Shown here: piece by piece, positions 1 through 11,217 of the stretch
Numbering within the stretch: position 1 is the first letter of the stretch
How the letters are laid out: every line of letters starts with the position of its first letter
Assembly (NCBI GenBank): GCA_905250125.1
Contig: CAJNOL010000479.1
Location: 1-64,000 of the forward strand
Length of the DNA: 64,000 bases
Direction of reading: 5' to 3'
Source: Rotaria sordida
Taxonomy: Eukaryota; Rotifera; Eurotatoria; Philodinida; Philodinidae
Program-made: the position numbers and the translations under genes
Notes under the pieces: model-generated
The model's database searches: none
What the model saw: only the letters and a program-made list of their open reading frames with translations
What the model was told of the DNA's origin: nothing

Positions 1-593
1 TGGATTTCAAAAGCGTTGTAAATAACAGGCTAAAGCATTCTCTTCACTAATATCATATATCTACTTACGTGATTTCAGTTAACAAATTAACATTTTTCAT
101 AAGAATATTATTGTCACTGTTCAAAACTGATGCCACTTAGATGATAGAGAACAGGAACAATCAAAAAATTTATTATATATAAAAACTTCTTTAGATTCAC
201 TATATATATATCATCAATAAGTAATGTTTTACGATAGCAGAAAAGAATCGATCATACTTTTCCTTCTTTAATAATCAATTTGTTTCTTTGTATTGTATTT
301 TGTTTAAAGTCTTTTAAACAATAAAATTTTAAATGTTATTAATTATGTATCTTAAATTGAAACTAGATTATGATCATTTATACGAGTTATTACCGTAATT
401 GCGAGTTGTTTCAACTGATTGTTCGTGGTATTCTATTCTTTGCACTTAAACATTTTATTTAAATCAGTTGTACGTATTAGTGAGACTTTCACAATACATG
501 GAAGAGTTTAGAGAGCAAACTACATAAAAGTTAGAAAGTTAAACAAGCAAATCCAAATAGCTGTTCTTCATGAAAAATTTGTATTGTTTTTTC
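1..593. other. Left-edge non-coding stretch
   Basis: AT-rich DNA with stops in all frames. I see no gene, RNA or clear repeat here. Confidence 0.5.
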
Positions 594-699
594 TCAAGGA
601 AGTTTAACAACAACTGTTTTCACTTGATAGTATGCTTCGAGACCATATTGACCTAATTCTCTTTCCTGACCTGATTGTTTAAAGTCATCAAATAGTGCT
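594..699 (-). pseudogene. Aldehyde dehydrogenase C-terminal remnant
   Basis: The minus strand from about 699 to the TGA at 594-596 reads [19 protein letters not shown] followed by [15 protein letters not shown] and a stop. This is the conserved C-terminal tail of the aldehyde dehydrogenase superfamily, whose usual pattern is F-GG-FKQSG-x-GRELG-x-YGL-x-Y-x-x-x-K-x-V. The glycines of the usual FGGFKQSG are replaced by DD, and GR by QE. Immediately upstream the frame is interrupted by stops and none of the expected preceding segment or catalytic Cys region is found, so only about 34 codons survive. It is best read as a gene relic; a last exon of a gene broken by insertion is the alternative. Confidence 0.6.
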
Positions 700-869
700 T
701 GATTAAATTTGCTGTCCTTATGAATACATTTAGTATATCATTGTCAACATATGCCAGAATAAAAAGAAAGCTTACGGTACAAGAAAGTAGAAACTTTAGC
801 TAGCTGCGGCGTGCTTAAAATTCATGTCATATATCGATTACTGCACTAACTGATGACAGATGATTGTGT

Positions 870-1529
870 TTACTGATTCTCTATTGTATTGTTGTCCTTC
901 CAGTTTGGTCCTATTAGTTCTTTTAGAAATTCTTTCGTACACCATGCTTCTTTTCCAATGTATTTGTCAAGAAACAATTGGCCAGCTCCAATTCTACATC
1001 GATCAGATGACCATTCGGGTGTTAGAACACTGACGATGAAAGCAAATCCATGTTTCCCGTGTCGTAGTTTGAGCGCTTTCGAAGCAATTGTCCCTGGAGT
1101 TGTGATCATTGGTACTTCTCCAGCAGCATAATCATGACCTAAAATTTTATGTTCAACATGACCATCATCATAAAATAAGTAATAATCCACACTATCTCCT
1201 TCGACTAATATGTGCAAATCATCAGCATAGTCAATTGAATGTAAGTAGTTATATGCTAAATGGGGTTTATTCGGAAGTAAAGATGTTAACATATAATAAA
1301 TATGACTTTGAGCATGCAATGTTGAATTTGATGGACGTGATGGGATAGATACTTGTAAAGAAGAATTTCCAATGATTTGAAATAAACCACTTTCCAATGG
1401 TAACTCGATCAATTTAAATTGCTCAATTATGCCATTCATACGAGTAACAGATTCCTCACTTAAAAATGGTACTACATCACAACCTGTGTGGACACATGCC
1501 AGGTCAGGTGTAGTGGATGCAGAAGACAT
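870..1529 (-). CDS. DUF985 / Cupin_5 family protein
   Basis: This intronless 219-aa frame starts at ATG 1529 and stops at 870-872. Residues about 74-195 show the DUF985 cupin pattern: a SHIYYMLTS strand, a glycine-turn strand (LVEGDSVDYYLFYDDG), a K-ILG-HDYAAGE-P turn, a TTPGTIASKA strand and a VSVLTPEW segment. These match the beta-barrel strands of bacterial and fungal members (usual length about 140-180 aa), though the typical WH and ELA motifs are weak. No signal peptide is visible, so it is probably cytosolic. The family's biochemical function is not firmly known (sugar- or nucleotide-like ligand binding has been suggested), so I assign no reaction. The N-terminal 70 residues are not recognised. 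Lack of introns beside a five-intron neighbour, and the mostly bacterial and fungal family distribution, fit horizontal acquisition, but this is inference. Confidence 0.7.
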   Translation of the reverse strand: MSSASTTPDLACVHTGCDVVPFLSEESVTRMNGIIEQFKLIELPLESGLFQIIGNSSLQVSIPSRPSNSTLHAQSHIYYMLTSLLPNKPHLAYNYLHSIDYADDLHILVEGDSVDYYLFYDDGHVEHKILGHDYAAGEVPMITTPGTIASKALKLRHGKHGFAFIVSVLTPEWSSDRCRIGAGQLFLDKYIGKEAWCTKEFLKELIGPNWKDNNTIENQ

Positions 1530-2059
1530 CGAAATGAGATAATTATAGATAAGAAAACAAAAGTACGAAGTTACAATGTAAGTTACAAAAAAGTTAAAAT
1601 GAATAGAGAACCTATATCGATAAGCAAAGGATGTAGCATGCTTATTGGTGGATTTAAAAAGAAATAAGAGTCACTGTCGATAGGTTTCATTCATCAACAT
1701 AGTTGATGGGAAAAAGCAAAAGGTTGGTGGCGAAAGACTTAGGGCTTCTAGTGAATGGATTGGAGTAAGAAACAAAAATTCTCGACAAGAATTAATAACT
1801 TATAAATAAAGCAAAAACAGAAATGAAAAAAGCGGAACCAAATCTTATATATTCTCTATCTAAGAGAGGATATTGGTATTATCTATGAGAATAAAATAAT
1901 CAAAATAATGACTTAATTTTTTTATATTCCTTCCCATTTCGCTTTATTTTCTTTCAACAAAGACAATAATATTTAATATTAAATTTACTTGATTTCAAAT
2001 CGTATCATTCTAATGTCAACAGAGTCAAAGCGAAATAAATGACATGAACTAGGTATACT
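1530..2059. other. Non-coding stretch between cupin gene and RT remnant
   Basis: AT-rich, with no supported gene. It should contain the cupin gene's promoter, but no motif is clear enough to call. Confidence 0.4.
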
Positions 2060-2400
2060 TGTTGTGGATACAAGCATGAATCTTCTCTTAAACAACACCC
2101 ACGCCATTCTATTCATTACATTCTCCACACATAACCAGAAATAAACCGCACACTGCTGCCCTACGAGCAACCCGTATATGCTTCTATCCCGAGGATTTCC
2201 AGCACGTACTTGACAAAATTAGGGTCATATTCCTTTTGAATATGTATTCCCCAAAACTCATAGATAGGCACGCAGAACGCTTCTTCCAAGACTTAGCAAA
2301 AAAACGCTCGATAAAATTCTTAGAAAAAGATCATCTAAGGTCTCATTTCCTTTCCAGATTGGTTATTAGCCATGCTTTGGAATAACGAACCAATTTTTTT
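2060..2400 (+). mobile_element. Penelope-like reverse transcriptase remnant
   Basis: One plus-strand frame is open from about 2115 to the TAA near 2397. It contains a string of the kind SPHITRNKPHTAALRATRIC, then FYPEDFQHVLDKIRVIFLLN, MYSPKLIDRHAERFFQDL and KDHLRSHFLSRLV. The order 'S-PH-x-x-x-N-P-x-AALRA-x-RIC ... LL-x-N-x-Y-P-x-x-FI-x-R-x-x-x-RF' is the end of the palm/thumb region of Penelope-like (Athena-type) reverse transcriptases, which are abundant in bdelloids. The catalytic YxDD region is not found upstream and the frame ends after about 95 codons, so it is a 5'-truncated, dead copy. The open minus-strand frame at 1985-2170 is its shadow. Confidence 0.5.
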
Positions 2401-4222
2401 AAACTTCAGAATGCTTAAACAAGAATAATTGGAAAGGTTTTGCGTAATAAATAATTTTAATTGGTCTTCAAGTACCGTCTTTCCTTTCTTTTGTCCTTTA
2501 TCTTCGTTCTTTTTGCTCTTATCCTGACAAAATATAAAAATAAAATTATATTCAATTATTTACCATATTCATCTCATCTACATAATAATTAATCAAAATT
2601 TTATAAAACTTAGAATTATTCTAAAATTACGAATTACACATGTGGATTTGTCAAATGTAAAGAAAGAATTGATAAGTGTAGGTTTCATCAATGCTTCCTA
2701 GAAGAATCAAATTGATAGACTAGGAGATGATATCATCATGAGTAGATGAATACAAAAGTGGGTTTTTTTTGGCTATAGCTGCTACTGAAGAGTAAAATTT
2801 CGAACAATGAATATTTTTCAAATAATTTTGAAGACCTATTCCAGACAAAATCATTAGCAGAAGAATGAAAACTAGCAATGTCTATATACAGACTACTTTT
2901 GCCTAGTCAAAATTGAAACATCTTTGAGCACGTAAAAAGAAATCAAGTTTGTCTGAGTTTTAGTTTCGCATAAGACGTATACATATACATTCCTCAATAA
3001 GAAGACTCTCTTTTTTGATTTTCTTAGTCGGGAAAAGTTGTCAGTTTTTGACCGGTTCTGCACCTGTGATGTGCGCTTATATTGGTGAACTAATTGAAGT
3101 CATAGGGTGAGCATACAGATCGACTCTATATATTAGGCCCGATATTGTAAATATGTCTCAGTGAAGATGTTCAAAAGTGTGCCCAAAAAAAAGTCAAAAC
3201 ATTAATTTCAATGATAGATTACTTTGGGTATTACGTCATTTTTTGGAGAACTTTCGGATAATACACTTTCTAGTTTCATCACAGGTGCAGTTTCTCGAAA
3301 AGTTTGATAATGAAAGTTCGAGTTGCTCACTGTTGAAAAGAGACGATCAGACGTTTCAGATATACGAGATTGTAGCACTTGAAGTAGTCTACAAGATGTT
3401 TAATTAGAAGATTTTTCCAATAGGTTTCTACGAATAATTTTTAGATATATATATTTGTTTTGACAGAGCTCAGTATAGTACTAAAGAATATTTGGCATCA
3501 AAACGACCGAAGACATGCCTTTCATGTCATGGTACGACATTGGAATAGTAGTTCAGCTTCTAAATATTTCGACATATATGATCTTATTGATACTTTTTCT
3601 AATTAAAGATAGTATTTTCACAATTCTGACTGTGTACGAATCAATTGTGACCCCAATAACAGTTTTCATTAGGACATTTCAGATGTGACGGTAATGAGAA
3701 TGCGTAATATCAATTTTTACAATCTGATCTTACGCAGTTATTTTATGCTTCAGCAAAATAAAGAAAGGATTGGGATTGAGATCGAATGACTCAATAACAA
3801 TTGATACAAACCGAGATATATTGATACAGATAGTGAAGGGCAAAAGGAATTGGTCTCCTATGAAACTCATTTCAACTGATTTTTAGACAATATGAGTTAA
3901 AACTTGATGATATCATATTTCAAGTGCAGTTCAATGGTAAGGAAGAACTAGATTATAATCTCTTCGTAAGATAAAATCGAACAATACGAGTCACGTGCCA
4001 ATACAATGTGATAGAAATCAAAGGGAATTAGTATAGCTTGTAGTTAGATGAGATGTGTTGAGAAACGAAGATGCATAGTTTTCAACTATTGTTCTCGTCA
4101 TACATTTGGTCCTTTGACTGTCGGAGTTAGTAGCATTTTATTATGTAAAATATCGAGAAAAAAAACCCATGCTGCAATCTGAACAGTATTGTTCTATGTG
4201 ACGATGATCAAAGAAACTGATT
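2401..4222. other. Non-coding stretch with decayed sequence
   Basis: Slightly less AT-rich than the window average but full of stops. I recognised no gene here; old transposon debris is likely. Confidence 0.35.
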
Positions 4223-5978
4223 TTAAGGACACAAATGTACGGTAAATGATTTAAGCATCGGTGTATCAACTGCTTCGGTAATATTCAATCGAACAGCGGT
4301 AATCAATTGTGATCCTACTTCCCACAAATCAATTTTCTTATTACCAATACTGGTACCTGCGGCCATATATGTCCATTGATTCTTGTCAAATGAATCTGCT
4401 AATTTTACATCAATTGTGTATGCACGGATCACTTGACCAAGAGTTTGATCTTCTTGAATAACTGAACGATCAATAGTTACTGGTGAATCAAACAGTTGAA
4501 TATGTATTCGTCCATCGGCTGATGAATTTCGAAGAATAGGTACAACAGTAGTACCATAACATGAACGAATAAAATCGCCCAATTCTTTGTAACGAAGAGC
4601 ATACGCAGGTGGAATGAGACCCGTTCTGTCAGGTGTTAGATCAAGCATTAACATACAATTATGACCGACTGAACGATGATAAACATCGATTAGTTCTTTA
4701 AGACTACGAAGTAACACGTGTGGACCCTGACACAAAAATCAATTAGAATGATCTACCGATGTTTTTAGTCGAATTCGATTCTTACCCAAAACCATCGATC
4801 GAATTGTTGAAGTGTTGTATCGCATTCTGCTGGACTAAAGATAGGACTGTTAGGATCGCCACCATTTACCAGACCAGTGGACCAATTTGGATCAGGTGCA
4901 TGACCCAGTTCATTACCAATCCAACGAATAGGGTTTCGTGTTACACCATATCCGCCGAAGATGATAGAATCAGGTTGAAGTTCGCTTACCATCGCAGCGA
5001 TCAAATCATGTAACTCTGCGGTATAACTAAAAAGATTTAAAATTCGAATTCAACAAACTTTATACTTGTCAAGTGATTCACCCTCCATCGAACCAAATCT
5101 CCTCAAGTTTACCGTAGTTCATCCACAATTCTCTCAATTGTTGCACTACAATATTATCATAGGTCTGTTGGGTAATATTCAGTTGACCCACTTTCAATGT
5201 GTCATTTTGAACCTATCCATACAAATAACATTTTCATTGGATTGAGAACTTAACACAAAGAAAAATCAACGAACCAAACCCTGTTTCACATTCAGATAAT
5301 TATTGCTAACAATCGAATAGTAAAAACCTGGTCGTATTTGTCGCTTGTTACAACTCTTGATGAATTCATCGAGAATATTTACACCTTTGACAGGTGAATA
5401 GTCAACAGTATAATTATATGGAACAATACGACCAGATGGACTCAATGGAAATGTAACGTTTGTTGGTGCCATTAGAAAACCACAAGTATGCTAGAATAGA
5501 ATGAAAGAATACATATGGCATATTCAACTATAAATGTTTACTTTAGCAACCAGTACAGCATATTTAGCTTCGAGATCAATCATTGTTTGAACCCAGTTAT
5601 TCGTATTCAATCGATATGGATTAAATAGAGAAATTGGCGGAACAATATCGCCTGTACATCCGTTATGATTCTCAACATAGGTTGCCATGTTGAAATGAAT
5701 TAAAACACCGATCTCTTGTGCTTGCCAGTCGAGTTGTTTGGGCGCTATCAAGTATAAGAATATTAACAATAAGTCAATGGTCTTTTGTTGTTTTCGTGGA
5801 AACGATAAAACAAAACACAGGTTCACTTACTCGGTAAAGCAATGCGCACACCCGTCAACGGTGATATCCGGTAGAGACTCGATTGCAGTGAAGAATATTG
5901 TTGATGGTGATGGTACAGTGATAATCGGCCATCAATAACTCCGAATAACACTAGTAAGAGAGTAATCGACAGATGCAT
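4223..5978 (-). CDS. Secreted GH29 alpha-L-fucosidase, six exons
   Basis: Exons (minus): 5978-5831, 5744-5542, 5490-5275, 5212-5082, 5026-4786, 4726-4223. The 1,443 nt close in frame to 480 aa; introns are 86, 51, 62, 55 and 59 bp. The ATG at 5978 opens a signal peptide (MHLSITLLLVLFGVIDG), so the enzyme should be secreted or lysosomal, removing terminal L-fucose from glycans. GH29 marks in order: DWQAQEIGVLIHF (from residue 55), FNPYRLNTNNWVQ, AKYAVLVAKH-x-x-GF, KPGFYYS-like RPGFYYS, EEIWFDGG with the presumed nucleophile Asp231, FGGYG, NELGHAPDPNW, SPAECDTTLQ, and LLRSLKELIDVYHRSVGHN. The set resembles the plant/bacterial FUC1-like branch rather than animal FUCA1. The usual KHHDGF is KHTCGF here. 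Intron 3 has a GTTCGT donor, the weakest junction. No frame lesion is seen, so it is probably functional. Confidence 0.85.
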
Positions 5979-6179
5979 GATGTATGAAAAGAAGAGGCTC
6001 ACCTGTAGTTATCTGTCTCGATTTTATCTAGAAAAGAAATGCACGTTTGCCTTTCTGATAAGAATTAAGCGAGCACAAGACTTGCATGTTCCTACCGCAC
6101 TAATAAAAGATTGTTTAGAAATAGGACTCAGAAGAAAACAAAAGAAATATCATTTTACTCACCCGGCGTAATTAGGGAT

Positions 6180-8280
6180 AGTGATTCGTCATTAAACCGA
6201 ATCAGAGTCTAGTGATGATGATAAATCATTTATTGTCTCATCTAATAAAGAAACATTTACCAAAATTGTTGATATAGTGAAGGTATCACCAATTGAACGT
6301 ATGTAAGTTTTATGGTAATTTAATAACAATAATTGATTTGCACATTTAATATAATCGAACCATTATTTTAAAAAAATCAATAAAATAAGAGAAAAATAGT
6401 CTTCGTTCAAAACAAATTTTCTCAGCACAGGCACGCATAGCATAGCTGATCTTATCATGAATGAAGTATTCAATTATAAGCTTCAGATTGATACTAATAT
6501 AGATAGAATCTAAGCAGGCATACTTCATTTAAAAAAAACATCAAGAAAGTCCTTTTTGTTAGTAAAGTACGACATAAGGCACCACTATCAACGTAAAAGT
6601 ATTTTGATTTTATTTCAAGTCTCGCGTCAATGCTGGGTATTTCAGTCTATAGGTTTTAGTTAGAAAAAACTTCTCTACAAGATACATTAAGTTCCATCGC
6701 TGGTGGCGAATTTCGTGTATAAAGTGGTATGTTTCAGATGAATATGCTCAAGATGAATTCTATGAATGAAAGTCGTCTCATCGATCCCAGCAACTTTACT
6801 CCTATTTCTCTCAAGGAAATAACTCGAATTTCAGTTTTTAGAAGCTTTTGTATCAAAGGAAGTTTAAAACTAGTATTACTGATCAAATAAACAGTTATGA
6901 AAAGAAAAGAAATAAAGAAAAAATTACTAACTTCAAGGAAGTGTGCAAGAAACATACTCTGAGCCGTTTCTTGGGTTAATTACTTTAATGGCTATGAATG
7001 ACTTGCCAAATATGAAACTTTAGTGGAGTGAAGACATAGTATTTCGTAATAGTTTTATCTCTTCAATCATGTCAATTGATCGTTTTCTTCAAATGTTTTA
7101 CAATTTGGCTGATAACTCATTGGTACCAAAACGAGAATCTAAACACCACAGTAAAGTTTGCAAAGTTTAGTATTTCACTGAAATTTTATTGAAAAATTTT
7201 CGGACAAATTATAACTTTGATCACTATGGTTCAATCGACGACAGTATAGTAAAATTCAAGGAAAGACCAAGTCTCAAGCAATGCACGTTTCTAAAATTTA
7301 TAAAGGAAGATTATAAATTCTGATGCTTAGGCAACCCAATTACTGGTTACTTATTCAATTATAAACCGTAACTAAGAAAAGAAGAAACTAGTGAAATAGA
7401 AACACTTTTGGTCTAACTCGTTGTAGTCGATCACATCTTGAGTCATCTTGAGTCATAATTTTGAAATAAAACGTTTATATTTTGGTATTTATTTTTGTAC
7501 TTCGCTCGAATTATTAGAGAAGCTCAAGTTGTTGAACATAACAGTAAATGGAACGATTAAGTCAGCTCGTGGAGGTATTTCATCGAATTTTGCTCAGAAA
7601 GAGAAAATGGAATGAGAAGATTACGAGTCAATGATTATATCGCCTAGAATCTTCGTTAAATGGATAGACACCAAAACACTTTTTTTGACTTCAAATAATT
7701 GTAAAGATAGCAAAATTGTTCTGATTTCTCGACAATCGAAGAAGATCAACTTATTGCAATTAACTATCCAAAATCAATAAAAGATGACAATCAGTTTGAA
7801 CGTGGAGTTGATCGACTCAACCAAAGAGTATCTCGCTACGTCGCTGATCGCAAGTCTAAAAGAAACTGGTTTTGACTTTTTTAAATTATTTTCTTAATGT
7901 ATCTAATTTTTCCAACTAATTTATTTGTTACAATCAATTAGCTTAGGATAAATTAATATACTTAAATTGCATGGTTTCAGTGACGAAGTCTCTATGCTCT
8001 GATACTGAACGGATAAACCGTGGAAGACCTCCTTCTGCGAAGAAGTCTAAATTAGTATCATCACAATCTATTCTTCATTTTGACATTGAAATGCATTTGT
8101 CTGTGGAAGGAACACGAAGAAGAGGTGCTTACTGTGGGGCGAAAGAAGTAGAAGTTACATTCAATATCGCATGTTCAACTTGCAAATAAGCATTTTGTTT
8201 AAAAGATGAGAAAAATTGTTTTTTTTTTATTATCATAAGATTCTTATGTTGTCATATTGAGCCCAATAAAATAACATGAT
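6180..8280 (+). mobile_element. Decayed PiggyBac-type DNA transposon
   Basis: With stops and frameshifts ignored, the plus strand reads through the PiggyBac transposase in order: FLGLITLMAMNDLPNMK near 6965-7020, a FISSIMSIDRFLQM helix, FDHYGSIDDSIVKFKERPSL near 7215-7270 (the first catalytic Asp lies in the IDDS motif; the canonical form is SIDE-x-MIKFKGR), ITGYLFNYKP, FERGVDRLNQRVSRYVADRKS near 7797-7855 (canonical GGVDLxDQ...RKSxKW), and a Cys-rich tail with YCGAKEVEVTFNIACSTCK to 8189. There are at least five in-frame stops. I could not place terminal repeats or TTAA target duplications, so the borders are approximate. It is an inactive fossil. Confidence 0.7.
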
Positions 8281-8699
8281 TGAAGAAGCCACTTTTCGAT
8301 TTAAAAAAATTCTGTCCTCAAAGCATGGAATCTAAATTTTAATATTTATTTTTCTATTTCCAACACGTATCAAAAGTTTATTTTTTCAAACGTAGACAAA
8401 GAGAGTAGCAATAACACTAAAAAGTTCGTACTAAAAATGGCAAAACAGAAACAAAACAAATATATAAATCAAACAAAATAATACTGGTACGTTGTTTATT
8501 CACTGTCACAGTTGCCCTTCTACCATTCTTCGTCAGCATTACAATAAATAAGATTAATAACATAATTATCATTGACATTTAATAAACCATCATGTTACCG
8601 TATTTTACCTTTCTGAACATTTATATCTAAATGAAAATTATGATTAATTGACTGTTCTTTTTTTTTGTCAAACACTTTTTTCAAAAGCAGCACATTTTT

Positions 8700-10620
8700 T
8701 AAGTGAACATTAATTTATCTACTTTTTGAGGCGATAAACGAGTTTGTGTTTCTGGGACTATATTTTCTCGATGCTGAAAACAAACGCTCAGATGCTGTTT
8801 TCATAGCTGGAATAACGAAAATATCACAGGTTGTTGAATAATGAATCAAATATAGGACTTTGTGTCTTTCACAAAGTGATAATAAATCTTTATCATCATC
8901 CACTAATATATCAGTAGATTGTTAATACCGTTATAGATCATCATTAGCATTAGTTACGGTTACAACTGTACTAGTAATTTGATCGAGATATTCTGATAAA
9001 AAAATCACTTGCATCAGTTGCTGACGTTGATGTTAGCTGTGACGATGAAACTTTTGAATCAACTGATGCATTCATTTGATGAGCTAGAATATAGAAAACA
9101 GACATAAGTATATATATCTATTAATAAAAAAAAATTGACAAAGTTATTTTTAATTTCTTCATTACAGAGCAAATATTGCTTACCATGTCGTTTATTAATT
9201 TCTTTTTTTTATATCAATTCATAAGGTTTTTTCTATATTTTCTTAAGATAGCGGTAAATGCTTTAGTTTAGTATGTCGCACGACAGCAACACAGTGCGTC
9301 TCATCAAGTTCCCAACATACTGGAATTTGATTTTCACAATATTTTAAATTTTTTCTTATTAGATCCAGATCATTTTCATCTGATTTAGATAACTGTATAA
9401 GACGCTGTTAAAATGGTAAAACTAATTGAATTGTTGGAGTTTTCTCTACACGTAATAGTTCTGTTGCATCAACGAAATATTTCAAGTATTTATCAAAATT
9501 CATCCCAGTTAAAATTATTTTTCGAGCTTTATCTGTAATAATCCTAATTAATTCTTAACAAACATCAATAAAACTCGATAACATATGTCACAACGGCTGT
9601 TCCATCTGGTTGTTGTAAAAGACGTTGAATACCATCACATTCAATATTTGGTGTACATAACGCCTGTTCAACGAATTTGTTGATAAAATGAGCTGAACAA
9701 CCGATACGGAGAATGTTATTTCTAAATGATACGTGCATCTTATTTTTATGATCATTAACTGCGTATTTCACGTGATCTAATATTATTTCATACGATTTAA
9801 GCACCAAATCTATAAATAAATGAATATTATCAACTAATTTAGATATTAAATCAAATAGTTTGCATGACAACACAAATATTAGACGATCATATTCTTCTGA
9901 ATCAGTATGTAAAGTGCTACCACCATAATGGATGGACTTTTGTTCTTTATTCCGTCCAGAAATCTATAGCTACTCCATAGGAATTAATAGTTGCCAAATA
10001 TAACATTAATTGTTCCTTATGAAAAGTATGAATCTTATCAACCTTGCGACTAATCTAAAGTTACAAAAACAATGATGGTATTAACAATCTGAAGCATTAA
10101 ATAAAACAAATAGTTTTGATTTACTGTAGTTGGATAAGATTCGATGTCATCGATTGAAATAGTTGAATTTATTTAATGGCTAGTTTCTACTAAAGTTTTA
10201 ACTTATACTTAAATCCATTATCATTAATTAAATTGAATAATAACTATCCATTGCATAACATTCAGCTAATCTATTAGTTAATTTAGTTTCCGTTGAATTT
10301 ATTAATCTTGTTTTAATTTTATTATTTTGTGAACAAAATGATTTAATTGATTGTTGTGTTGATGATGGTGACAATTATGGTTTACATGTTTTATCGTATT
10401 TGTTTATTACATGAGTATCACCATTTGGTTTCCATGCCAAAACACAATGACATGTTAAACATGAAATATAATGTTAAGCAAAATAATTAATGTAAATTTG
10501 TAAATAACGATTCCATTTAACTCTTTTTACATATTTTGGTTTAACCAAACTACTAAGTGGACATTTTGTTTTCAAGTAATATTTAATAATTGTTGTTTCT
10601 TGTATGTAATTGATGTTTCC
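8700..10620 (-). mobile_element. Decayed hAT-family DNA transposon
   Basis: Pieces of a hAT transposase appear in order on the minus strand. Near 10460-10380 is a BED-type zinc finger remnant (CLTCHCVLAWKPNGDTHVIN followed by KYDKTC). At 9565-9873 a 102-aa frame contains IGCSAHFINKFVEQAL, matching the hAT signature R-C-x-AH-x-LNL-x-V-x-x-AL. At 8715-8903 the C-terminal dimerisation motif appears as FVIPAMKTASERLFSASRK (canonical IPATSxxSERxFSxAG). Several stops separate the blocks. Borders are approximate and no 8-bp target duplication was identified. It is inactive and lies tail-to-tail with the PiggyBac relic. Confidence 0.68.
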
Positions 10621-11217
10621 ATGACTTTGTCTTAAAACTATTTGATCACATATTAATTTTGAAGCGCCATTACCATTGACAAAAGTTAAACAACAATATA
10701 TATCTATTGGTTGTCTGTTGAGGCATCAACTAATGGAATGGTTAAACTACTATCGAATCAAATTTATGTATATAATATTTCACATACTCAAGAATCTATA
10801 CAAATTATTGAATAATTTCGATTATTGCAATCAGAATCATGATCAATTGAAGACTTTTGTCGAGATCATAAATTAAAATACTTAATTTTCAGACCTATAA
10901 CCAGAAAACATTATCATATATGAAAATATTTAATCTAATCTTGACAACAAATGTGGCCAAAACTAGCTGAAAAATATAGGTCTCGATCACAGTCCCGCCA
11001 AAAATGGGGTCATAGTGCAGTTCCATATTAATAATCCTGTAAATGAAAAGCATTTGCAGTGTTATACCTTGTCAACATCTTCTTTTACTTTTACCTATAT
11101 CTTTTATTTATTTCTTATCTAATGATGCTGATGTTTTTTGACAAAATTTTACACCATGTGGTGTGATGGCTTGCTCACAGCGTCTCTTTTACCTCTCACA
11201 AGAATATTTAGCAGAAA
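10621..11217. other. Non-coding stretch between hAT relic and GH43 fragment
   Basis: AT-rich, with a short open frame at 10676-10876 that has no recognisable features. No gene is supported. Confidence 0.35.

Noticed and set aside
889..1348. Plus-strand open frames over the cupin gene
   Set aside because: They are shadows of the minus-strand DUF985 frame, which carries recognisable family motifs.
1985..2170. 61-codon minus-strand frame
   Set aside because: It overlaps the plus-strand Penelope-like motif order, which explains the openness better.
3177..3407. 76-codon plus-strand frame
   Set aside because: No domain, no partner exon and AT-driven composition.
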